Of a DNA stretch of 64,000 bases, positions 30,801 through 41,065 are shown one piece after another. Position 1 is the first letter of the stretch; every line of letters begins with the position of its first letter. Source of the DNA: Nematostella vectensis. Its lineage: Eukaryota; Cnidaria; Anthozoa; Actiniaria; Edwardsiidae. The stretch spans positions 12,314,856 through 12,378,855 of the forward strand of contig NC_064040.1 in the NCBI RefSeq assembly GCF_932526225.1. Reading direction: 5' to 3'. Position numbers and translations under genes: made by a program. Below the pieces are notes generated by a model that saw only the letters and a list, made by a program, of their open reading frames with translations, had not been told where the DNA came from and did no database searches.

Positions 30801-33800
30801 TTTAAATGTCCATATTTTAGATAAATCCAAGCAGGACTAACTGACCTCATCCGACATGTGGGAATTTTGTGGGACATTTGGGTTGCACTTTGCTGGCTTC
30901 TATTTGCCGCTTCCTGATTGGATATTCGTTAACGCATCAGATCTATGAATTAGCATTACAAGTTTTAATACATAAAGTTATGATTTTGATTCACTGACCA
31001 CACCAGTCTGTATAATCAAAATTGTCATATTCTTAGACTAAACCTCAGAAATTAAGTGCATATCATATAAATCTTCTTTTCTCTCTTTTTAGCACAAGCG
31101 GAGACAGTAATTACAGCAAACCAGGCTGTCCGTGGTGGGCGGGCGATAGACCTCAAGCGTGTGGTTGATGATGCTGTGTCCAAAAGCCCAGGAGTCAAGC
31201 GTGTGTTTGTAATGAAGCGAACAGGTGCTCAAGTGCCAATGGGCAAGCTGGACATTCCTCTGGAAGAAGTACAGTAATTATTAGTTTTTCTTGGGTGTCA
31301 AGCCAGTGGTGGATGTAGGGAAGCATGCCAGTCTGCCCTTCTCCCCCCTCCCCCCTCCCCCCAAAAATTAAGCGTGTTTGCCTTTTGTGTACCCCTTCCA
31401 AAAACATATTAGGTGTATATTCAAAAGTTAGCATGTTTGTCTTTCTTGTGAACCTAAATTGAGGTATATTGAGAAACAAGCCCCTACACATGCTGTATAA
31501 CAATTGCACAGCAATTATGCCAAAGACTTTTGTAATTCTTCCTCTATAGTTATGTTTCTCTATACAGGGCACTAGCTGGGGGTGGGGCACTGGGGGCACT
31601 TGCCCCCCCCCCCCCCGATATTTAAAATATATATAAAGAAATGACCAGTACGAGCGTGGCTGTGCCCCCCAATATTTTCTTAATGTTTCTGTATTGTGCC
31701 CCTCCAATATTTGGATGCCTTTTACTGCACTGCTATATTTTAGTCATCATTTTTCTCAGGCCATGGCTGAGCAGCCAGATGAGTGCCCGCCAGAGCCAAT
31801 GGATAGCGAGGACCCTCTCTTTCTACTCTACACATCAGGCAGCACAGGCCAACCCAAAGGGATCGTACACACGCAGGCAGGGTACCTACTTTATGCAAAA
31901 CTCACCCATAAGGTAAGTTTGGCAAAGTGCCTACAAAATGCAGCACAAGGGTTTTATATATGCCAGGTGTGGCAGAGTGTGGAGTGGTCCCAAAAGTTTG
32001 TTTGTCATAGAATGCCTCTGCTTCCACCCTTTAGTTTGAAGTACTTTATTGCAAAAAAAGGGTAGTAGGGGGAGGGGTGGTGAGCATCCCTCTACCCCTC
32101 CCAAATTTGCAGCCCCCATATGCACCCAGGCAGAGTACATACCTTATGCAAAACCCCCCTAAAAGCTTAAAGGAAATATGGGCACAGGAGAGCACTAAGG
32201 GAATATTGGCAGAGGATTATACATGCTGGGGTGGGGGGGGGGGGGGGGGGGCTCACACATTCATGAGGTTTGTGGGTCATATATGAAGTTGACAAAGTGC
32301 ATTGTTCAGTTATGCAATTCTGCTTCCGTGGTCTTAGCAAAAACATAACTCAATTGACGCTTGGGTTTCCCATAACACAGTACTGCTTCGACTACAAGCA
32401 AGGCGATGTGTTCGGCTGCGTTGCTGACATCGGTTGGATCACAGGGCACTCATACGTTGTGTATGGACCACTGGCTAATGGGGCCACCACAGTCCTGTTC
32501 GAGAGCACCCCTACATATCCGGACCCGGGACGTTATTGGGAAATGGTCGAGCGGCTACGCATCAATCAGTTCTATGGAGCTCCCACCGCGATACGGTTAC
32601 TACTGAAGTCTGGAAACTCATGGGTTGAAAAGTATGATCGATCATCTCTGAAGGTGTTAGGCACTGGTGAGTAGATCTGTCAATGGCAAAAGTTTGTCAC
32701 AGATTGGTTACGCAAGCGTAACTACATATGAAGAAAACGTTGTCGTTTTGGGGGTCTGGTACCAAGAAAACTAAGTTTCTTTTCAGGGACCTCAACTAAC
32801 TAAAGATGGTCACAATAACTGTTTTTCTCTTCTGGTTACAAGTCATAAAGTTTACGAAGCCCCTGGGGGTACGCTCACCTCAAAAATGACAAGAAGTACC
32901 AGAGAAGCAGCGGCGTAGCCAGTATTTTTAATAGGAGGGGACCCAAAAGGCCCTTTCGAGGCATTTTCTCCTGTATTTTAGATAATGTCTCATACATTTA
33001 CTGTATTTTTGGCTGCTTAAAGGGGTTGGCGGGCACCCCCTGGGTACGCCCTTGACAAGCGACATTAAATTGCTCGTTGGGGCAAACTGACTAACGACAA
33101 TAGGCAAAGACTTACCAGTAACCGACAAAAAAAAGGAAGAATTTAGTGACTTTCCCAGAAAGAAATACGTATAGACTACCGATTTCAAGGCTGTCCATAT
33201 TATTTACTTTTTAACTCCATTTTTAACAATCCGGCGTTTATCGACTACCGGCAATTTTTTTGATATTGAAATTTTGAGATTGAATACCGACATGGACGGG
33301 TCCTTGGATAAATAAATAGGCGTTTCCGCTCTGTGCAAAGATAAACTTCCTATCTGTGAAAAACGTACTGTAGTGTAGAAATACGGAAAAGAAAACGCGC
33401 AATTGGTCGAAATCTCGTTCTAGAATACTAATCATGATTCACCAGAAAAACACTGCAAATTGCGCACTGTAGATGATCTTTACTGTATGCTAGAGGCGTA
33501 GATAACAAAAATCGCAAACCAACATGAAACAAAAGTGCAAATGCTTAAGTGTATACTTAGAAGAAACTTCAGACAGTAAAACGTCAGACAATTTTATTTT
33601 ATTTTAATATTTTTTTTACAAAAAGGGGGTGTGCTAGAGTGACCATTATTCTTTTAGTAATTGCTGAAAACCAAAAAAGGAGGGCCGAAACAAGGGTTTT
33701 AAGAAAGTTAGTGCCGGATTAATTGCTCTTCCGGATTTCTTTGAAGCCGCATTGTCACCAGTTTACTTCCGAAGGTCCGACGGAAACCTATTAAAATTCG

Positions 33801-36800
33801 AGATATTTAACAGGCCATCCGCTCTAAATAATCAATCACATCCTCAAAGAAACTTCCAATAGACACACTGCTTTCAATATTTTTGAAATATTTTTCGCGT
33901 TTTCCGTTAAAAATCATCGGATATTGTTACGTAATCGACCGGAAGTAAACTGGTTACAATGCGGCTTTAAACACAATGTTCCGCTATAAAAGGGAAAGCT
34001 CCTCCCACCCCGGGCTCAAGAACAATCAGTTATCAATCAGCCGTCAATGATTCAACATGTCAGGACAATTGCTCTGAGTGCTAAATTAATTTTTTTAATC
34101 TAAATCTTATTTAATGTTACTTCTAGACTTGTCCACCTAAAATGGTTCTATTTATAGTAAAATAATGATATACCAAGCAAAGTGCGCTCTAAAATACGTG
34201 CATTTTCATCACAGCGCGAGAGTAATTTATGTAGATGATGGATAGCGCAAAATTTAAAATTTTGCACCGAAAACGTGAGTGGAGGGCAAATTACCTTGTT
34301 ACCTGTGCAAAAAGTTTTATTCCAGCCGACAGAGGCTCTGAGATAAGCAATTTTACAAGAGACAAATATCTGAACAAGGGGCCCCGGGGCCTGCTCATCC
34401 TCGGGGACCCAGGGCGTCGCGGAGATCGGGCACACAGGGGAGCGGCGCGAGAAAGAAACAGGCTGGAAGTGCTCTTTCTTTCTCGAGCACTCGGCCCACC
34501 CCTAGTCCGCCCCAACCCCCCTCCCTTTTCCGCGAACTAGTGGTTCATCATAACCATCCCTCCTATCGTAACATTGATAGACAGAATAAAAAAATGTAAA
34601 GTGGTTGTTTCTTACTGACATAGTTGGCGAGCCTATAAACGAGGAAGCCTGGCACTGGTACAATGACGTCGTTGGCGAAAAGCGCTGTACTGTTGTGGAC
34701 ACGTGGTGGCAAACAGGTATATGCAGGGGAGGGAAGGACGCAAGTCAATCGTGCGTCTACAGTCGTTTGACAAAAGATTGTCGTCAACCGGCTTCGCGAC
34801 TACGCGACAAGCCGGCATGTAAGCATATATGCATATATTAGCCACCGCTACCGCGTCTAATACCGCCTTAACAACAGCACTTAAACCAGTTTAAAGGTGG
34901 TTAAATTAAACTGGTTTTAACTAGGATCCGCACTAAAAAATGGCTTAGCTCCGCCCTCTTTCGGCTGAATAGAATTCAAACTTCAAGATGACAACACGCC
35001 GTAACATTGCGTCGGTAGTGAGACATTTTAGTTGTGTTATCGTTATTAATTTGAACTAATTTTTACTGCATATTTTTGCTATTTTGGTGGGTTATATCTT
35101 GTATGTAGCCAAGAGAAAATAAACCGAGCAAACGAGAAGAAAAGCGCTTCAAAATTTGGGTTTGGGTTTCGCTCCTCGTGGGCAAACAAGACACGCTTGA
35201 CTGAACTCCGGATCTCCGCACCGCGTGGCAGTTTACTGACAACTGAGCCTTTCGTTGACCTGGTCCAGGTCCTTTTAAAGTGCGGGTCCTTGTTAAATCT
35301 CAATCTCCCAAGAGTGGACAGAACCAAGAACAAAACCGAATAGACTGTGCTGTACATGTTACTAACTGATCATTTAGCTAGTAAGAATTCAACACAATGA
35401 GAAACTTGGCAAGTTATCAGGCGAAGAACAACCTAGTTTAACTAAACATGGTTTTGGTGTGAATGCAGCATAAGTCTAAAGTTATGTAGTGGCTAATGTA
35501 TGCAGCTAGGCGCTTTAGTGGTTTTTACCCATGCTTACATGCGGGCTTGTCGCGTAGTCGCAAAGCTGGTTGACGACAACCTTTTGTGAAACGACTGTAT
35601 ACTAGATTAGTACAATATATAAGAACAAGAAAACGCGCGCTCTTATTGGTTCGCCATCTCGGGATAATGTACATTAGTATAAATCTACTCACATACTATC
35701 ACGAATCCAGTAATTTGATTGGCACCCGTATTTGAATTATTATTAAAATGCATGAATTATTATTAAAATCGTCAGTTATTGGAAGGTAGTATGTGAGTGG
35801 ATTTATACTAAAACAATTAGACTACTCGTTCTTGTTTTCTATGAGTCAAATACGCGCCTCGTTGACTATCTATTGACTCATAGAAAACTCGAACTTGTAG
35901 TCTAATTATTAATTAGTATAAATCTACTCACTTACTATCACGAATCTGATTTGATTGGCTCCCGCGCTCACTATCTATTGAGCTATAGATAGTGAGTTGT
36001 GGCGTGACAAAAGCGGTTATTTATTACTGAGAATTATTAAAACCGTCATTTATTTGAAGGTAGTATGTGAGTGGATTTAAAACTCGAACTCGTAGTCTAA
36101 TTGTTAAGTATACACTCCCGAAACATGGGATGATGAATGGGTAGCGAAATGGCCTTAGAAACACACGTCTCAAAGCAACTACGACGGCAACGTGTCAGAC
36201 GACGGCAGAAAACAATAAAATAGTATTAAGAATTCAATAGCAGCACGTGAAAATGCGTTCTGTCTAATAAATTGGTGCCGTTTTTCACCAAACCACAACG
36301 TAATGTCCCAATTTCACAGTCAATTGAGGACGCGGACGTTTGCACTGCAAACTCCTCTTACTACGTTTGCTACTGTAGAAATGATTTCCTTAGTTTATTT
36401 TTATCTGACTTTGACTATATTGTTTTGCTAATTTTATTGCAATTAAATTGGAGTTGATTTTTAAACGCAAACGTATCTCTTTTGATTTCGTTGTCCTAGC
36501 CGTCGCTTCGTACGTGACATTAGAGAGATTCATTTCAATGTAAGTTTCTGTCTGTCTCAGCACACTTGATGATGTATAATCTAATGTGGGTAACAGCGCT
36601 CATGATGTCACGTATTGAAAATCTCAAATGTACTGTATGTTTTATCCAGAGACTGGCGGCATCCTGATCTCACCTCGACCTGCCCCGGACAACAGTCCAG
36701 TTAAACCGGAATTCCCCATGAGGCCTTTTTTTGGTGTGGACCCGGTTTTGGTGGACGAAAAGGTGACTAAAGGGGAATTAGAATCCGTAAAAGAAAATAA

Positions 36801-39800
36801 AAACAATATATTGTATTTGCAATGTTACTTAAGGTACCCCATGTTAAGAGTCTGATTTTCCTTCAGCGCATATTTCGATAAACTCCCGTGTGCGTGCTAT
36901 TTACACGATATTTATACATTATGTATGTATCAAATTAAGCTTATTGGGGATCATTTTAAAATATTCAAATTGTGCAAAAAATGCCCAATTTCAGGTCTTG
37001 AAATAAGAGCAAGCGCAACTCATACGTCGCGCTTCAGCCGTGCCGAATCTAATTGTCTATTTGTATCGACACAAATACATTGGGTTCAACGTTAATTCAG
37101 ACGTCGCATTAAATAAGTCGCGCTCAATAGTTTGTGAGTAGTAAAAGTTGAATTGATGCGGAGTTTCTGTAGTAAAAAAAATGTGATATTTGATTCGGCA
37201 CATCAGAAGCTCGACGTTTGAATCGGTGTCATGCTTTTGACGTGAAGCACGACTGGTGCAGCCGAGCTTAGTGCCGTGCCGAACATAACTGATGAACTAC
37301 TCATGAACCGAATCCAAACAATTACATTCGGCGCGGCAGCAGCGCGACGTATAAATCGGGCCTTAAAAGAGACAGTTTTGTTCATAATCATAAGGTTATG
37401 TTACACGCGTCGTTGTTTTGGCGCCGTTTTTCCGCGATACGGGTTGCAAGTTGACTGTACATGTTACACGAGCCGTTTTTTCGCGCAAAATCGCTGTGAA
37501 TTCAACATGTTACACGGGTCGTTTTTCTGCGATTTTCTGCGCGCGCTGCAGATATCCTGTGCACGCGCACGCACCCGGAAAATAAGACCCTGTCCCCACG
37601 TATCCGTTTTCGTTTGAAAACGCAACCTTTATGTTCCGTTTTCAAAAATATCCGCGTCTACACGAAGCGTTTTCGTTTTTATACGACCCGTCCCCACAAA
37701 AACGCAGAAACGATACGGAAACGATAACAAGTTCTACAGCGCATGCGTACTCGGGCGCCAAGTGGCCTGGACCTGAGTTATCACGCCATCGTTTTCGAAA
37801 GGTTCCGTTTTCGTCCGTCCCCACGGCTCCGAAGGGGTATCGTTTTCAAATTGTTCCACTCTAGAGATCGTTTTCAAATCGTTCCGTTGTCTGTCATCGT
37901 TTACGCGTTACCGTGTGGACGATACCCGTATCCGTAACAAAACGGTTGCGTTTTCAAACGAAAATGGATTACGTGGGGACGGGGTCTAATACGTCATGCA
38001 AACGAGAGCGCGCTGTTTTTATATTTTCAAACATTCTTTTGGTTTTTGTAAAAAAAAATCTGTTGTCGTTTTCCGTGATGTGCAATTTTATACACGGCCA
38101 CAATATCTCTAATCTTATTATAAAAATACATTTCTTTTAGAACTTTTTTGCTTTTTTATCATTGTTTGTCCACAAACACGTTTTTTATTTAATCAGCCTA
38201 TTGTGTCGTCAATTTCCTACTTTTAACAATAACTCATCTTTCTTCTTTTTTCAATCCTATGCCGCCATCTTGTTGTTGACAGTAGCGCGAAATGTACTTT
38301 GTGAAGGGGTTGCGCGAAAAATTTGGCCATACACCTGTAACACGCGTCATTTCCGTCGTTATATGTCATTTAGCGTTGCGAGATTTCGAAGTCGATTCGA
38401 GTCATAAACTCGCAACGCGTTGCCGCATCCGCGCATCCGAAAACTCACAAATCTGACCCTGTTACACGCATTTTTTCCCGCAACCGCGTATCGCGGAAAA
38501 ACGACGCCAAAAAACGACGTATGTAATATTACCCATATGCGGATAATTGTGGAGGCCTCAAGGGCAAGAGGAACAGCGGCTTGGTTTACGACCGTATTCG
38601 GGCAAGTTTCGGAGAGCGCGCCAGGGACTGTTCGCGCGCCTAGTGTAGTAGCTCAGATTACGCAACGTAATTTGACCGGAAATGAAATACCACGGATAGC
38701 GCGTCGCAAAGCAAAGCAGCGAAAATTTAAGGAATTTGCACATGCATGCTGCACCTTAAAAACAGAAAAATCCAATGAACTGTTTTATGATTGCTTTAAC
38801 TTTTCTCCAGGGTAAAGAACTTACCGGAAATAACGTGACAGGAGCCCTGTGTTTCCGGTCTTCTGTACCCGGCATGTGTCGAACTATCTACGGCCACCAC
38901 GAGCGCTTCCTCAACACTTACTACCGTCCCTACCCCGGTAAGGTCTGCTTGGTTTGCTTCCTCCTTCCCTGAATAAAGAATGGCACAATAGCTCAGTGGC
39001 ATGGTCTTTGTTCTCAAAGCCAGGGGTCCCGGGTTCAAGTCTGGCTCAGGTCACCTCGGTATTTTTGTAGAGGTATAAAAACCTGGTTTTCTACATGGAT
39101 AAAGTAAATTTCTTGTCTTCTAGGATAAGAACAAGAGTTCCTATCCCTCAACACACTTCATTGACCTGTGGAGGACGTAAATCGCCCTCATGAAAGTGAA
39201 ACTGACGAGATAATTAGTCCTATATGTGAACCTCAATTGATCATGTGTCCTGAATTAATTGGTGCTTTACAAAAAAAAAAACACACATCAGCATTCACAT
39301 CTTTTTTCATTCGATGTTGTCATGGTTAGCTCTTCTCTCTTCGCTTGCTCGAAGATCCCGCGTACTTTGCGGGCGCTCCCGAAGGTGGGTGAGCTTTTGA
39401 AGCGCCCGCAATGTACGCTGGATCTTCGAGCTTGCTCTCTTTGATAATGCTCTTGTTTAAGATGACGGAAAAGTTTTTTAGCCAATAAATTTTATTTTTA
39501 TCAAGAAATCTCATTTTTAAGGTTACTACTTTACCGGTGACGGGGCTCTTCGAGATAAAGATGGTCACTACAGAATCACGGGAAGGATGGATGACGTCAT
39601 CAATGTTAGCGGCAAGAGACTGGGCACGGCGGAAGTGGAGGATGCCATGGTGAGGGCATAAAGAAAGATTGTGTGTTGTTGTATGGATTAATCGATGTTA
39701 TTACAAAATAAATGATCAATGGTTTAATACGCCGTGGTTAGGTGTTACGGTGATTCAATGATTTGTCTGATTTTAGGATAATCACAGTGCAGTGGCAGAG

Positions 39801-40762
39801 ACGGCGGTTGTCGGCTTCCCGCATCCCATCAAGGGAGAAGGTAACAGTGGTCACGCCATTCAGCTGATAACTGTGATGATGCTGATGGTGTTCTGATATT
39901 GTGGTGCTGTTTTGATACTGCTGACGATTGTAATGGTGTAGTAGGGATAGTGATGCTGATGCTATTGATAATGATGATGGTGGTGATGGTAATGATGATG
40001 ATGATGATGGTGATTATGACGATGATGATTACGATAATGATGGTGATGATAATGTTGATTTAGTGGTGATGATGTTGATCTACTTTGAACGAATGCAATT
40101 TTCTATTTATTGTCCTTCCCTGGCTTAATCTACTTCCGTCTAGGTATCTATGCTTATGCCACTTTGAAGGACGACGCACAGATCGAGCCTGAGCAGTTCA
40201 GAGAAGAAGTAAAAAAACTCGTTCGACAAAAAATCGGCGCCTTTGCTGTCCCCGAAATCATACAGGTAGGAAACACTCGCAAGGTTTAAAGCCGCATTGT
40301 CACCAGTTTACTTCCGGAGGTCCGACGGAAACCTCAACCATTAAAAGACAAAAGAATCTATTAAAATCCGATGTATTTAACAAGCCATCCGCTCTAAATT
40401 ATCAATCACATCCTCAAAAAGCACTGCGGGATATGACACATGAACTCTCTGATTGCAAACTTGTTTGAAAAAGGTGTATACGGGTTTTCTCCTGTTAAAA
40501 TCGTTTTTTAATATACGCCACGTATGTTAATGATGTAAATGTTCACTGAAAGTTTATATAAATTTCTGGTTCTCACCAGGTCGTACCAGGACTTCCCAAG
40601 ACGAGGTCTGGTAAAATCATGCGTCGCATTTTGCGTAAGGTGGCTCAGGACAAGCCAGACGAGTTAGGGGACGTGTCGACACTAGCCGACCCCTCGGTGG
40701 TGGAGGTCATAGTGCGACAACATACAGAGGTGATGGATAGAATCAAAAGCAAGGTCAAGTAG
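27806..40762 (+). CDS. ACSS1: Acetyl-CoA synthetase (AMP-forming), mitochondrial type, 14 exons, 679 codons
   Basis: Activates acetate with ATP and CoA to acetyl-CoA through acetyl-AMP. Exons: 27806-28103, 28720-28816, 29443-29589, 29972-30024, 31093-31268, 31760-31912, 32381-32666, 34624-34716, 36650-36762, 38811-38937, 39522-39649, 39777-39840, 40144-40265, 40580-40762; total 2040 nt. The first ~30 residues are Arg-rich without acids, like a mitochondrial presequence. Motifs: [11 protein letters not shown] (281-291), [18 protein letters not shown] (431-438, split by a splice), FTGDG (518-522), and [11 protein letters not shown] with catalytic, acetylation-regulated K631. Length is close to animal ACSS1 (about 690). 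ACSS2 is a less likely alternative because of the presequence. Introns host many transposons. Confidence 0.93.
30127..30953. mobile_element. Probable non-autonomous DNA transposon in ACSS1 intron 4
   Basis: The left end AATTCATAGATC...CGAATCAGGAA is matched inverted at the right end (TTCCTGATTGG...GATCTATGAATT). The ends are about 80% alike over roughly 45 bp. No coding capacity. Target duplication not resolved. Confidence 0.5.
32100..32290 (+). repeat. Diverged copy of the ACSS1 exon 6/intron 6 boundary
   Basis: About 45 bases at 32119-32165 resemble the end of exon 6 (31869-31912), including CAGGCAG...GTAC.TAC.TTATGCAAAAC, but the splice donor is lost. A later phrase GACAAAGTGC (32290) echoes GGCAAAGTGC after the real donor. 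A G-run at about 32225 lies inside. Confidence 0.55.
33744..33970. mobile_element. MITE, complete copy (family A), in ACSS1 intron 7
   Basis: Inverted ends AGCCGCATTGTCACCAGTTT and AAACTGGTTACAATGCGGCT, followed by TTAA on the right. About 227 bp, non-coding. Partial copies occur at 40288-40430 and 45325-45456, where the outer base pattern is again TTAAAGCC/GGCTTTAA, suggesting TTAA targeting. Confidence 0.8.
34388..34500. repeat. Relative of the 13.7-kb palindrome
   Basis: ACCCAGGGCGTCGCGGAGAT followed by GGGCACACAGGG matches the palindrome arm at 13742-13773. Next comes a weak inverted segment (GAAAGAAACAGGC / GTGCTCTTTCTTTCTCG). Only one arm is well kept. Confidence 0.65.
34760..35597. 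mobile_element. 838-bp non-autonomous DNA transposon, ~66-bp TIRs, TA-flanked
   Basis: The left end CAGTCGTTTGACAAAAG continues with GACTACGCGACAAGCC. The right end is its inverted match with about 88% identity over ~66 bp. Both ends are bordered by TA (34758-34759, 35598-35599). CAGT ends plus TA duplication fit the Tc1/mariner superfamily. No transposase frame inside. Sits in ACSS1 intron 8. Confidence 0.82.
35673..36080. mobile_element. Cluster of hairpin MITE copies in ACSS1 intron 8
   Basis: Two copies (35673-35812, 35912-36080) start TTAGTATAAATCTACTCAC and end with its inverse (GTGAGTGGATTTATACTAA; the second end is truncated). Between them an 83-bp palindrome pairs GACTACTCGTTCTTGTTTTC with GAAAACTCGAACTTGTAGTC. 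Probably one family with nested or duplicated terminal parts. Confidence 0.65.
37394..38533. mobile_element. 1.14-kb TIR element (outer) in ACSS1 intron 9
   Basis: Left GGTTATGTTACACGCGTCGT... and the inverted right end share about 55 bp at ~85% identity, centred on GTTTTTCCGCGATACG. No transposase frame. A second element (37585-37987) is inserted within it. Confidence 0.75.
37585..37987. mobile_element. 403-bp MITE nested in the outer element
   Basis: Inverted ends AGACCCTGTCCCCACGTATCC and its counterpart ending GGGGACGGGGTCT, about 43 bp with a few changes, both running into TTCGTTTGAAAACGCAACC. CpG-rich. A diverged relative lies at 60560-60812 in RAB15 intron 4. Confidence 0.82.
38982..39281 (+). 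mobile_element. tRNA-derived SINE in ACSS1 intron 10
   Basis: The head has a good pol III A box (TAGCTCAGTGG, 38989-38999) and B box (GGTTCAAGTCT, 39032-39042) spaced as in a tRNA. An unrelated body follows, and the copy ends GCTTTAC plus an A-run at 39271-39281. The acceptor ends cannot pair, so it is not a working tRNA. Same orientation as ACSS1. Confidence 0.75.
39945..40085. repeat. GAT-rich microsatellite in ACSS1 intron 12
   Basis: Degenerate GATGATGGTGATGAT run between exons 12 and 13. Simple repeat, no coding role. Confidence 0.85.
40288..40430. mobile_element. Partial MITE copy (family A, left part) in ACSS1 intron 13
   Basis: Starts TTTAAAGCCGCATTGTCACC and follows the complete copy at 33744 up to CAATCACATCCTCAAA, with a small insertion (AACCATTAAAAGACAAAAGA); the right end is missing. 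Confidence 0.75.
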
Positions 40763-41065
40763 AGTGAGCAGAGAAAGAATAGAGAATTTTGTATGTTTTT
40801 CATCCGACTGAATTATTCTTGTGTGATGCTCTCGGCGCCTCTCTAGTCGGTCAAGTAGAGTTAGCAGAGAAAAAAAAGAATAGAGAATTTTGTATATTTT
40901 TCATCCAACTGGATTATTCTTGTGTGAGGCTCTCGGCGCCTCTCTAGTCGGTCAAGTAGAGTTAGCAGAGAAAAAAAAAATAGAGAATTTTGTATATTTT
41001 TCATCCGACTGGATTATTCTTGTGTGAGGCTCTCGGCGCCTCTCTAGTCGGTCAAGTAGAGTTAG
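40753..41065. repeat. About 100-bp tandem repeat starting at the ACSS1 stop codon
   Basis: Just over three copies of GTCAAGTAGAG(T)..., each including TCAAGTAGAGT, ATAGAGAATTTTGTAT and GGCGCCTCTCTAGTCG. The first copy is the genuine exon 14 end with the TAG stop at 40760-40762. The later ones lie in the presumed 3'UTR. Confidence 0.9.

Noticed and set aside
31195-31707. 170-codon minus-strand ORF
   Set aside because: Overlaps ACSS1 exon 5 antisense and intronic low-complexity DNA, with no domain.
38982-39053. Possible functional tRNA gene
   Set aside because: A and B boxes are good but the acceptor-stem ends do not pair and the sequence runs into a SINE body.
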